From Blasia pusilla (taxonomy: Eukaryota; Marchantiophyta; Marchantiopsida; Blasiales), in the NCBI GenBank assembly GCA_050084515.1, contig CM114275.1, positions 25,296,001-25,360,000 of the forward strand: a stretch of DNA of 64,000 nt, in the 5' to 3' direction. The notes below the pieces were generated by a model, which saw only the letters and a list, made by a program, of their open reading frames with translations, was not told the origin of the DNA and searched no databases. A program made the translations under genes and the position numbers. How positions within the stretch are numbered: the first letter of the stretch is position 1; the number at the start of each line of letters is the position of its first letter. This document shows positions 44,342 to 56,207 of the stretch, in pieces.

Positions 44342-47300
44342 TGAGGACTAGAATTCAATTGTGATGCTTGTGATCGCGCTACTACTTCGACGGACTAAAG
44401 AGAATTTATAATTAACCTACTCGAAGATCTCTTGTGCAATGTGCTTTTTTTATCCGTGTTTAATGAGAATCGTCAAATCTGAAGTTCATTCATTGCATGT
44501 TCCCTGGTTTTGTCCTCAAACATACAAACCCTTGTTCTTGAAAGGATGGAGGGTCGAGAAGTTGAGGTGGAAGGAGAGTTAGGCATGGCACCCAAGCAAA
44601 ATTTAATAGAACTGAGATTAGAAAAGCGGGAATCCCCCTCACGAGTTTAACCTTTGTAGGTCTTACTAATGGAATTCTGGGTTTGTGTGGTTGCAGCTAC
44701 TCGAGCTGTTCCTCCTCATGAATAGGAGTTCCCCGCTCTGAAGGTGTTCTTATGCTTGTGAGATTAGATGGACGCTTATCCTGCAGAGCGTGTGGTTTGT
44801 ACAAGTGCTACGAGCATCTCTTGTGCTTTCCGTAGTGCAGAACGTTAAAAAATTTTCAAGGTAGCCTTCAAATGGCTTCAGAGCGTCGTGTTCCTTGCTG
44901 GCCTCACCTGAATTGTTGAATCTACAGAGGGTTGGAAGCCAGCACCACGGCTAATAATGTTGAATTACCAAAGGTAGCTGCTTTCGGTATCGATTGGCGA
45001 ACACCACTTCAAAACGGTTCTTGTTTTCAAAATGACTGGAATTTTCGCTTGGAAATGTTGAGACTATTGATCTAAAACTCGTGATGTTGGTCATGTGTAG
45101 AAGTCTGCTGGTATTCCTTGATCTATCAGTGAGTGCAACCTTTTAACTGAAATGTAATCTCTATATGCTGAACAATCAGCAACTTGAAAATCAGCAACTT
45201 GCCTAGGGCTGAATGGTTTCTGGCTTGATACTGACTGGTCATCACATGCCATGTTCGTGAATATCAACTGGTTGAATTTACGTATTCTGTGCTGTATCTA
45301 GAGCCTATAGTAAACTTTTGTGCCTGCAGTTCCCCTTGACAGCTCTCTGCAGTAGTTCAGCAGGATTACGATATCGCTCCGTTGTAGGCTTTCTTTTTTG
45401 TGATTCCGGTGCAACCTTGAAGCCGATCAGGTTGCAGTAGTTGAGTGGGATTAGGATATTGCCTTGCTGTTGGTTTGTTTTTGGTAATTCTTGCATACTA
45501 AATTCAAGATGCCATACCTGAAACCAATCATGTTACGGTCCTCGGAATTGCCATTAGACTTATGTAGAGACTTGCCATGCCATCGCCCGTGTTGATTGGA
45601 GGTATTGACCAACTAGTTTAGTTATTCCAGGCAAAGTCAATTGAGAAGAGAGTCTAGATTTAGGTGTCCCTTCAAACTGCCAGGACTTCAATATCTGATC
45701 TACTACGAGAACAACTTCTTACCCAAATTGAACTTTCTAGAAGGTTAGGTTTGGTGCTCAAACTGATTCCCAGGTGGTATTCTCCCGTGAAGGTCTTGCA
45801 TCTATTCATGATTACGTGTATTAGACCTATTCATAAAAATTTCTATGAACTTTGGGGTGCATTTTACTAAAAGTCTTGGAGTGGGAGACACAGGGATCTG
45901 AGCACTCCAATTGCCTGGCTCGTTTCATTTTCTCGTTGATCAGATCTATGACTCATATTTTCAAACGGTGGCTGCTACTAATATCATATGCCTCCCCTTG
46001 GGACCCAATGATTGGGAACATCCGCACCCAATTTTGAAGGTGGAAGTGGATCCTGGAAGAATGTCACAACTACTGTACAACAATCTTGTCACTTGTTGTG
46101 AGCTACTTGTGCAGTCTCACCTCACCACCTGAACTATTTGTCACTCTTTTGACTGAGAGCTGGGATAAGAAATCTCCAGTCTTGTCTCGGATCATGCTTT
46201 AGCTATGTGCAAGTGTGGCCACCATGTGATCAGTACAGGTTTGCTGGAAGTATGAGAAGGTGTGCAACTCTGACCAGAAAAAAAGAGAAATGGAAGAGGA
46301 TACAATCGCAGATTCAAAGTGTAAAAAATAAAGTTGCTGAATCGAAGTTCACCTTGGGTGAACTTTTCCTTCAAACCCACACTGTAGATAAACCTCCCCA
46401 AGAGGATCGTATGCTACTAATCTAAAGATAACTACCGTCATGAGGGAAATGCATGTGTTAGAACATCAGAATCCTTTCTAGTTGTTAAATACATGTTTGA
46501 TTTATACACTCACAATAAGAAAATGTTCTTAATAATTCGGGTAGCAGGGAAATCTTTGGGGAGTAGCAAAATTTTGAATTTGTGTGAAACATGGTTAATC
46601 ATGTGAGGGCACATGTTGTACATTACTAAAAATGGGAAGTTGGACAAGTACTAAGAAAAGGAAAAGATGATAATGCAAAAATCTATGATTAAGAAAAAGA
46701 TGTCCATGAGGCAAAATCCATTTTAGGATTTGTAGTTGAGCGAAAGTCCATTTTACTATGTAATAATATTGTTAAATATCATGAAATTATAATCTATGTT
46801 TGGTTAATTTTTTGGGTACACCGAACAAGTGAAGTCCTTTTGAAAAGGGAAGGTCCCTTAAACAGTAGTAGGTTCACATTTGTGAACATTAGATTCAGTG
46901 GGTGCATGCAGGATAGAAGTTCCTTTTGCATCCATACCAATTTCTAATAACATTGGACCTTCAACATCGCCCACATATCGGGACTATAGATACGCAAAGT
47001 AGACTTTTAAAACATCATACCCTCTCAAAGATGCGGCAAAACTAATCTAATCATACTTGCAATGACCTATACACCATTATTCCAAAGTGGGGAAACTTGA
47101 AAGGTATTTGCTTATGCCAGTAATGTGGTATATATGTAGATGTATAAGTAGTAAGAAGGTTTATATGCGAAGATCATAAGAGTCACCGGGCAGACATTAA
47201 AAATGCCTCGGGACTCGTTGCATTAAATGGCCGGGTAGAGGCGGTACAAGGACAGGACAGGTAGGGTCACTAATGGAAGCCGCCGCACGAAAGACATCGG

Positions 47301-48077
47301 ACGGACGGTTTTTAGAGGTCGAACTATGAGGGAGAACGGAACCTGCGACAACTAAATGGTGGACCGCGTTTAGACCGACGTGGCTCGTACTACGGTGCTT
47401 GTGACCCAGTCGCGGTTTGTAGTTTCGTGGTAGCGGGTCGGGGTGAGGTTTAACGTCGTTCAGCGGCGAGCGGGTCTCAAGGCGCGAACTTTGGCCGAGA
47501 CACCATTCTTGTTGAGAGCTAGGGATATTTGAACGATATGGAATCGTACTACAGTGGTTGAGATCTTGGAGATTATGATTCTCAAGTCGCAACGAGGTGT
47601 TCCGGATTTACATGTTACTACGAGGTACCTTTTTGTAATTCTATTAAATTAAGCCTGGATCACAAAGTATTCTAATTTATTTTATGCTCTATCCTACAAA
47701 CCATTTCAGACCGACTTGAACAGATTGTATGGATGAAATTGTATGGACTCCTATTTTACTTTAGGATATGATCCTCCACGAATCTATGTGTATGCTTTGA
47801 ATGTAGTTAAGAAAATTTGAGTATCGTAAAACTAGTTGTAATGTTTATAAAAGATTAATTTTGGGGTTAGTATGATAGTGTAGTTTCCTCACGGAAGGCT
47901 GATTAATTATGGATACGACCCTAAGCAAATTGTGGAATATTTAGCGTATGTTTTCCAACAATTGTGGCAGCAATCGATTCTTCATCCATTTGAACTTATT
48001 TTGCATTGAATGATTGTTGAGACACTATACGCAAATGGCTTGAGGGAAGAAGTAGAAGTTGAGCTCCATCTACCTTC
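44342..48077. other. 3' flank and intergenic stretch, no gene recognised
   Basis: The first part must include the 3' UTR of the epsilon gene, perhaps with a UTR intron (TGTGTGGTTGCAG acceptor-like at 44684-44696). Frames of 60-73 codons at 45664-46425 have no recognisable domains. A GC-rich island at 47190-47600 holds a 131-codon minus-strand frame with a Pro/Ser/His-rich, domain-free translation that I do not support. Confidence 0.35.
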
Positions 48078-48250
48078 TTGAATGAAATGACGTGTGTGCT
48101 ACTTAGCAAGAGTTCTCTACGGTGAAGGATTGTTGCCTCCTTGAATGAAATGACGTGTGTGCTACTTAGCAAGAGTTCTCTACGGTGAAGGATTGTTGCC
48201 TCCTTGAATGAAATGACTTGTAACTATTAGCAAGAGTTCTCTGTAACCAT
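48078..48250. repeat. Tandem repeat, 63-bp unit, about 2.6 copies
   Basis: TTGAATGAAATGACGTGTGTGCTACTTAGC... begins at 48078, 48141 and 48204. The first two units are essentially identical and the third diverges. It lies about 400 bp before the MULE remnant. Confidence 0.9.
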
Positions 48251-48654
48251 TGGCAAGAATTAATTGCAGGGTGTATGTTTAGGAGAATGTTCCTATTCGT
48301 ACTTCACATGTTTTGGAAATCATAAGGATTAGGTAAATATGAAGCTTTGTGTAGATATATTTACCATGGAGGAAAAAAGGATTAGTGTGCAATCCAATCC
48401 GTTAACTACCAACTTGCTTATTCTCATGTGTACTATTGTTTTTTTGTGCACAAATAAAGAACTCTAAGATATTTTCATGCTCCGCTTGGTGGTACTTTTA
48501 TGGTCCCTTAATTACTAGGAGAAGATCATAGATAGAGCCACATCGAATCGTTTAGAAAGTATGAAAATCTGTCATAAAAGCTTTCTTTGCCTTGAACTCT
48601 GAATTTACTTACTCCAACGGAGCCCCCCAAGTGTAGGGACGTATTTCATTAGAC
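48251..48654. other. Intergenic, nothing recognised
   Basis: AT-rich, no supported feature. Confidence 0.4.
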
Positions 48655-50850
48655 TTGATCTGGTCAAGGTCAATTAACTTTAGTTCAACTCTTCCTTTTG
48701 ATGCCATCCAAAAACCAGCAGATGGCCCATTTAATCGGGATGCAATAATCCTTTATGGACCTCGACGAGAGGCTTGGATAGAGGCTGCTCGCTTTTCTGA
48801 TTTCATACTAGGAGAAGAACGCATGAGCCATTACCAAACACACTTCAAAAAACAGAAGTCATACATGAAACATACACTAGACCCAACTATGTACTATTGG
48901 TGTGCGTATGGGCCACAAGATTGGCGTGACCAGGTGTGGAGGGACTTACCCCCCGAGAGTTTCGAAGAAAATATCCACAAGAAAGGCGGAAAATACAGTA
49001 GGCCAGAGAGCCAACTCAGACGTTTAGGTCTATCTTAGGGCAGGGGCTGCCAATGTCGCTTTGTTAGGATATCCCCTCATACCAGACCAGGTTGCATGCT
49101 CATCAAGTTTCTCCAACACCAACACATTGATAAATCTGGTAAAATTTGCCATGGAGATCTAGATAATACATCCTTGATCTCAAATGCTAACATTGCGCTG
49201 AAGTTAAGCTCTAATTGTCGAGACTTTGTGGAATGTTTGCTCCGTGTTAGCATTAGCCCTCACCATATAATGAGAATGCACACTAAATGGATCAGAGATT
49301 AGATGGGAGACAAAGTGCCTCGGTCACACAATTTGGCTAGAGATGCAATGCTCAAGCATCAAGACATCCTTAACATAAAAAATTGCCATGAGAAGGCGAG
49401 AAGGAGGATATGATGGGATAGATGATCCAACCGCGGTGCACATGTGGGTCCAAAGACAACCTGAACATGTCAACTTATATAAACTGTTCGACTCCGTGAA
49501 CCGAGATCCCTTTGCACTAGTATTCTCAATCCCGTGGATGCTCCAAAATCTGGTCAGATTTGGAGACGAGGTTGCCATTGTATGGATGCTACACATGGCA
49601 CCAACACTTATGAGGTAAACCTATTCACCACTACATTATGTATTGCGTCGCTATATGAAGTTTCATTTCAAGAATAAACATATAGTGGCCATTCAAAATT
49701 TTACAGTAGAGCTTGAAATTTCTTAATTTAATTGATGTCTTCATTGTGAACTTTGGTAATGTAGAGTTATACTGAGAACTGATTGTAAACTTAATGTTTC
49801 AGAATTGCAATCCCTTGTACTTTCTCCCATTGAAATAAGAGAGTTTAGTACCCACCACCAGCTTCCTTACCAACATTACATGACTTCAAATATCCACTCA
49901 ACTCACATGGTAGACCGCAATGATACACCCTACAACATTGTCAATTTTATGCACAAGGGTCTACTTCTCCATGATTTTGATGCCTTACCTTAAGGTATTT
50001 GCCAATGCGCCAAATTCTGATCTTCTACGTTTTGGTTTTTCTGTTCACTTAACACAATACAACTATTCACAATGTTGGGTTTTGATGAGTTCCATAATGG
50101 ATTACCAATGGTTTAGGCGATTCTACAAAGCCACACCCATGCAGACCTTGTTGAAGTTCTGAGGAGTATAAAAGAGCAGGAAAAAGCTATGATACATGTT
50201 AGTGGACAACTTACTTTGCCACCATGGAAGCCTTCTTGTTTAATTGTTGATGATTCCAAGGAGTTCAACGAGTTAGATGCCCCATTACAAAGGCTTATAT
50301 GAACCGATGTACAATTGATTCCTCGGTATAACTCCTTTCCTTGATAAGTAAAGTTCCAAATTTTGGCATTATTATGTTTTAATTACAACCAACCAATGTA
50401 AGCTAATTATTAGGGTGTTGTGGAGATCCTCGACAAGTGTCCATGGAGTTCATCCGCAAGTACGGAGATTCTGAGCCACATTTTATGAAGTATTATGTTG
50501 GTTACTGGCACCCGAAATTGGAATAATGGGCACAAGCATATAGAATAGAACCGAGGTCTCAACAAGATACTAATGCTGCAATTGAGAGGTGGCATGCCAC
50601 CTTGAAGACACACCTATCATCAAGCATGTCGTCAAAGGGCACACAAGGCTATCTGGTTAGTGGAGATGCTCACCAACGAAATTGAAGACTTCTTTTGGTA
50701 CATGGCACTCTTAAAGTCTGAAGGGAGGTTTAGGAACACAACCATCCATCGAATCATGGTTATGGCCATAAAGAATACCTAAGAAATTCCCGATTTGCAT
50801 GTGGCTTTTGAAATTAGAAATGACATAAAATATGGTGAGTAAGTCAAAGC
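48655..50850 (+). pseudogene. MULE/FAR1-like transposase, decayed
   Basis: Conceptual pieces in order: an N-terminal domain with YYWCAYGPQDWRDQVW (48655-49038, stop at 49036), a possible zinc-cluster part (GRGCQCRF ... RPGCMLIKFLQHQHIDKSGKICHGD), then SPHHIMRMHTKWIRD (49096-49302) and VHMWVQRQPEHVNLYKLF. Next comes the start of the catalytic domain, FGDEVAI followed after a one-base frameshift by MDATHGTNTYEV near 49579-49617, the first-Asp motif of MULE-type transposases. Weak continuation reaches about 50850 (KGHTRLSG, IEDFFWYMALLKSEGRF). At least three stops and two frameshifts make it dead. It is cut off at 50905 by Gypsy fragment E. Confidence 0.6.
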
Positions 50851-50904
50851 AGAGATTATGGCAATCCATATCGAACTATGATTCGAAGAATGCAACTTGC
50901 ACAT

Positions 50905-53558
50905 GCGCTCCGTCCATGACACATAGTGTGGGTCATAGTAGAGTCGCCATGCCTCAATCTCCTGGACATATCTGTGGGAGAACTCATGATAATCGTCCAT
51001 AGGTGCACCCTCTAAATGCTGGAACATACCGTTCCGTGCTGTAAACGGGTTGAACTCTCTAGAGTTCCTAGCCCGCTGTGAGTCACACCAACTTCTAAAC
51101 TCCGCAATGGTCGTGTAGCTCTATGGTGCCTACAGCACCCGAAAACCTATGCGGTCCTCTACCCCGGTCGTCCATCTCGTACGCCCAACTGCTAGGACCA
51201 CTCAATGTGTACGGTGGATCACTAACACACTCCTCTACACGCTCCCCCTCATTTGAAGACAACATAGAAGGAGATCGAGATGGTCTCTCACATGGAGACC
51301 CTCAAAACCTTGCACCACTTTGGATAAACCCTCCAGCGCTACTCTCAGGTCCACTACCTCGCCTCTCAAAATCCTGAAAGGACGCCGTGATGGCCCGCGT
51401 GCCCCTCTCACACGATGACTCTCAACCTCGCAAGTAATCCCTCAATCACTCATCCCAAATATGCGGCACTCGATCTACACTCTCCCTCCCCGAGACGTGT
51501 AATATGCGGCAACAAGCGGCGTGGTGCGGCAAATCGACCAGGCTATCATCTCATCGACAACCTACCCTCAACTCCAGACATCCCACTTATGTCTATGTCC
51601 CCTAAACCACATACATAAATGATGCTCTCAGCATCCACGTACCCAATATCCCCAAATAAACTACCCAAATTCTAGAATCCCTCACGTGTGCAGGGTAAAG
51701 GACGAGAATGGGTAACCTAAATACATGTCGATGTCGCTCCTCAGCAACTGCAAATCTTGACCCCAACTCGGTTGTGGAGACAACTCCTCCAATCAGCAAG
51801 TCATACTCCTCCCGTAGTGACGCTGCTCAAAACTCTTCGATAGACAGTGCGGTTCTAGCGGAACAGTGCGGCGTTGCAGGCGGCACGGAACGGCTACGAA
51901 CGACACGGCCCTCGATGGTGGGATGTGGCACTCGACGACATACCCTTCTCAATCAACAATAAACCTATACTCTCCTCCACAATGACGGTGCAGCTCCGCA
52001 ATCGAGACGGTGCGGTGCGGCCATGAGCGGCACGACGCGGCAATCGACGGTGCGTTGCGGCTACGAGCGTCACGGCACGATACTCGATTGTCGTCGAGCG
52101 GCTACCAATCACAACATAGCAGTATGAAATCAAAACTCAAACACCATAACCGGAGGTCATCTGCCATCACTAGTTGATGACGAAACTATGATGACGGTGG
52201 CGCCAAAACAAAGTACATGGTGGCGACGCAAGTTAGAGAATCAACAAACGGCGTGGAAGACCCTCCACTCCGTAACGGCGGCAATGACAACCAAAGGGTG
52301 GACAACGGACGATGGACCGTTGACGGTGACGGTTGACCGTTGATGGTGACGGTTCACTATTGACGGTGATGGTTGACCCTTGACCATTGACGGTGACTAT
52401 GACGGCGACGGCCGCCGCAGGCGTGGCAGCTGGTTTAGGGTTTGAACAATTTAACCCTAAAAACTGCCTAGCAATAGCAAATTTTCAAGATTGACCATAA
52501 TGTTTTTCTCGCAACTCCAAATTGCAATTTTTTTGTTGCACAATGTGCACAGCTTTACGATATATGACGGTATCAAAAAATATTTGGATTTGGAGATTTG
52601 AGTATAAACTTACGGGGACTATCGTAAAGCCCAATGTCTCTTTCTCCTACACAAAATTTGGCAACGCTTCCGCGCTGATTTCTCCCAACGAAAATGTAAA
52701 ACATGTACAGATACAAATTAGCAAGCTACATGGTGCTCCCGAGAGCACTGGCATGGGGCAACCTTCACCCATAATCAATCCCTATCAGAAATTGGGTAGC
52801 GCTTCTGCGCGCCACTCTTCCATACGAAAAATTGGCAAATGCAAAGAACAATCACAGCAGCCCTTGCTCCGGTGAGCACTCCCATGAGCCGCTGAACAGG
52901 GAACACGGGCCCCAACCTGCAAAAATAGAGACTGACCAGCGAGCTCCCCCATGAAGCCCTCTCATTCTTTCATTCTCTCTGTGTATGGATGCCATGCTAA
53001 CTCATAGCATCCATACACAGGGGCAAGAAGTACCAAAATATCTCCAATAAAGTAAGATCCAATCTCGCTACACCATCTCACACCATAGCTCTCAAAGGTG
53101 TGCACTCTCTCTCATGTCATACCAAACCAACTCTCCTAATGAGAGACTTGGGTTACACTCACAAGGCAAGGGACCATAGCTCCGCCGCCTCATGCCAAGA
53201 GGTTCAACAAAGAGAGAATGAACTCTCAAGCTTCCTCTCTTGGAGGTATATCCCCTTCCCTCTCCCAAGCCCTCTCAACGGTAACCTATGCTCGTAGGTC
53301 ACCTCCTTGGCTCTTGACCTACTGTAGCGGGTCAAGGGCCACTTCCCAAAGTGGAAAGTCAACTATCATCAATATGGAAACTTACCCGAAATAGTAAATT
53401 TCTCTATATGGCTCCAAATGAGCCGAAACGAAGGGGAAACCTAGTCTCTCAGGTTTCTCGGGGCCTCAGCAAGTCATTCTCGACCTCTTGGGCTTGTCCT
53501 CCACTACTCGTGAAGACGCTCGGCTAGATCCTACTGATCTAACCTAACAGTCGTGACA
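50905..53558 (-). mobile_element. Fragment E: 5' end of a DNMT-Gypsy element
   Basis: Minus strand from LTR start TGTCACG (53558) through the LTR body (to 53042), a foldback (52980-53019), leader blocks shared with D and BC, to the gag N-terminus (50905-51378; FQHLEGAPMDDYHEFSHRY, EIEAWRLYYDPHYVSW). It stops abruptly after YVSWTE at about 50905, inside the decayed MULE. No pol part is present. The leader keeps the normal orientation, which is the reference for the inversion in D. Confidence 0.8.
52980..53019. repeat. 13-bp foldback inside E leader
   Basis: TGTGTATGGATGC (52980-52992) and GCATCCATACACA (53007-53019), 14-nt loop. The neighbouring GGGGCAAGAAGTACCAAAATATCTCC also occurs at 30150-30160 in D and, inverted, at about 15150-15175, where a single TGTGTATGGATGC stands next to the LTR end. 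E therefore carries a partial LTR-end segment in an unusual place. Confidence 0.75.
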
Positions 53559-54103
53559 AGTGCACCCATACTCTATTTCATCCTTACCACACCTTCCATT
53601 GTGTATGAAAATAACTCACTCCATCTACCTGATTTTTTATGTAAACATATGTATGATATTTACGCTCCATTTACTTGTTTCATGGTATGAACTAGAGTAT
53701 GCCTCCATCATTCCATGTATATGATTTCCAATCTTTCCATCTATTTGAGATCTATCCTCATGTCTTCTTCATTTTTATGAATACATGCCTCTGATCTGCA
53801 TAATTGATATTTATCTTGTAACCATCCCTTCATGCATCTGACTTATCATTTTTTCATTACTCTAATCTTTCTCCCTTCATCTAACCGATGTTGGTTTTTA
53901 TCTCAATCTCATTTTTATCACTTCATGTATCCAATCCCTGATATTAGGCTCAATCTGGCCTTTGCTCCTACCCTGATTGTGATATTCGTCACTTCATTTA
54001 CCTAGTTCCTTATCTTAACCTCAACTGAGTTATGTCATGTGTCACCAATTTCATTGCCTATTCATACTATTGTAACCTCTGCTTTGTGCAATTTTTTTAA
54101 GGA
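53559..54103. other. Intergenic, AT-rich
   Basis: Pyrimidine-rich plus strand, no supported feature. Confidence 0.4.
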
Positions 54104-54520
54104 TTGAGACTCAAGTATTCCATGATAAATCCAATGTGCTATGGCTCAATTTCTGCATCTATGATGCAAGTTTGGATTGATATTGACGATTGCAACGATT
54201 TCCAGCAAAGATACACTGGTGATTTTGCAAAGTGGGATGATCACCCCTATAACAATCCGATTAGTGTCGATGACTCTATCTGTTCAGCTTTAAATGAAGC
54301 TAAGGAATGTTTAGTCCAACTTATAATTGAGATAGCACTTCTCACTGATATGCTACAACTCGAGTAAGAGGCCCGTTTAGAAACCGCGGCTAAATGGAAT
54401 GATGCAAAATAGAATTTTAAGGATGCTAAGGATCAATTTTAAGATTTCTTGAGTTACATTCAGATTGACCCTAAGCTTTCTGTACAAGCTTGGGTAATAG
54501 AGTCCCTCTTAGAGTGGTAG
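54104..54520 (+). pseudogene. Possible decayed coding fragment, unrecognised
   Basis: An 87-codon frame (54104-54367), rich in Asp/Asn/Glu, continues after its stop in the same frame for about 50 more codons with three stops (EARLETAAKWNDAK, NFKDAKDQF, SYIQIDPKLSVQAWVIESLLEW). The composition is protein-like and partly helical. I do not recognise a family; it may be a transposon-borne gene remnant. Confidence 0.3.
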
Positions 54521-55801
54521 TGCTTCCTATCATCACATGTATTTTTCAGTTTCATCTGTTTCCTCATATTTTTGTAGGAGATTCTAAGACTTCTGCTGAG
54601 TGACTCTTGAGGGAGACTCTTTGTACCCCTCGTTTAATATGAAAAGGAGGCATGACTTCATTTATTTCTAGTTGCATGTCTTCATCATATTTCTTTTTTC
54701 ATTATTTTTTGAGATTTCCTACATCAACCTCTCTTATATTCCATGAAGCGGTTGTGTAACAACGAGCCAAAGCGCTTCCCATCCTTCATCACAGATAATT
54801 TTTTTTCCAATTTCCAGATGTGCGGCTTCCCATAGCATGTATTTAGCAACTTGCATCAATTTCAACTCAGCCTACTCAAGCTTTCATCGCATTCATTCTT
54901 ACATCTCTCAGAGCATCATGTGATGCAACTACCAATTAACAACTTAAGTACTCCTCAAGTTATTGCATTGTATTCCCCGACTCCTTAGGCTATTCTAGTT
55001 GCATATGAGCTCTTGCAATTCCTCCTTTCAAAGAGCTCTTCATCTGAGCATCCCTCATGCCCATCTACTCTTCACACCAATGCCGCTGTGAATAATGCAT
55101 CTAATTTGATCACCTTCATTAAATGGAACCTATCATGAAGTGTCCCAAGGAAATTTTTGTTCCTGCCGTCTAATTTGCAAGTACAAGAAGTGTGAGCCCT
55201 CAGTGGCAGTTTCTCCCGCTAAACTTGAGTTTCCCCCTTCATTATTGGGGACTTAGATAAATAGAAATTAATCTACTTCCAAAGTAGATACCATTACACA
55301 ATAATTTCTTCGGATAATTGTAGATCACTATACGTACAGTTCCAAGTCTCCTAAGTATTTCCCATCACATTTCAGATCTGCATTTTTTTCAAAGTACTCT
55401 TGATCTGCTAGCACATGCATGGACATATGTCAACCAATCTGCATCCAACACTTGCTTTGAAGAACGCAACTTCCTGTCTCTTATGTCTGTTGGCTCCGAG
55501 GAAATCTTCTTCTCCTATCATACGCCTTGCCGAGTCCATTTCTTCATCAATCTACTTTGGGCCGCTCACTAGTTTTAATAGGATAAAATGCATCTAGAGG
55601 CTTTTCATCATCTAAAATTCTTGTGTATGTTCTTAAACTAACCTATATTACTAAAAGAGGATGAGGTTTGGAAAACCTTCCTCCTCTAACGTCAACACAT
55701 AGACATTTTAAAATCTCCCCATACTGACATGTGTACAAGAGCATTTAACTTAGTGCTAACAATAAGGAATTAACGGATAAGAGGCTAGTTTCCTTAAAAT
55801 T
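54521..55801. other. Intergenic, AT-rich
   Basis: No supported gene. Near 55638 AACCTATATTACTAAAAGAGGATGAGG resembles AT-rich transposon ends, without a partner. Confidence 0.35.
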
Positions 55802-56207
55802 TTGGATATCCGAAACATTAAAGAAACATCCGAAACTATTCTCTCCCGATATCCGGTGCTTATCTCCTCCACGTGCACGTCCCCCCCTCACTACCATACT
55901 AAACCCCCCCCTTTCCCTTCAAACCCCTCTCCTCTAACGCAGTCCGCTGACGTCTCCTCTTGTGGGGCCACGGGACGAACGAGCTGCAATTGGCTTCCGA
56001 TCATCGACCCCTCCCTTCGCTCACACACAGACAGACAGACAGAGCTCGTTCGACAGTACTAGGATGCGGATTGCTTTCGTATGGATTGAATTCGCGGAGC
56101 CGAGCGGGCGAGAGGCACCTTCATCAGCTTGAGGAATTGGGCGAGAGGATCAGGGAGGAGCTGGAAGTTAGCAGCAGGACGGGGGAGGGAGGGAGGGAGA
56201 GAGGGTC
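55802..56207 (+). promoter_or_regulatory. Upstream region of the ZNG1/COBW gene
   Basis: C-rich segment (55878-55935), a short (ACAG)n tract near 56025-56042, then a GC-rich leader with GGGAGGGAGGGAGAGAGGG ending just before the start at 56208. Confidence 0.4.

Noticed and set aside
47197-47592. 131-codon minus-strand frame in a GC island
   Set aside because: No domain, no neighbours, composition set by base content.
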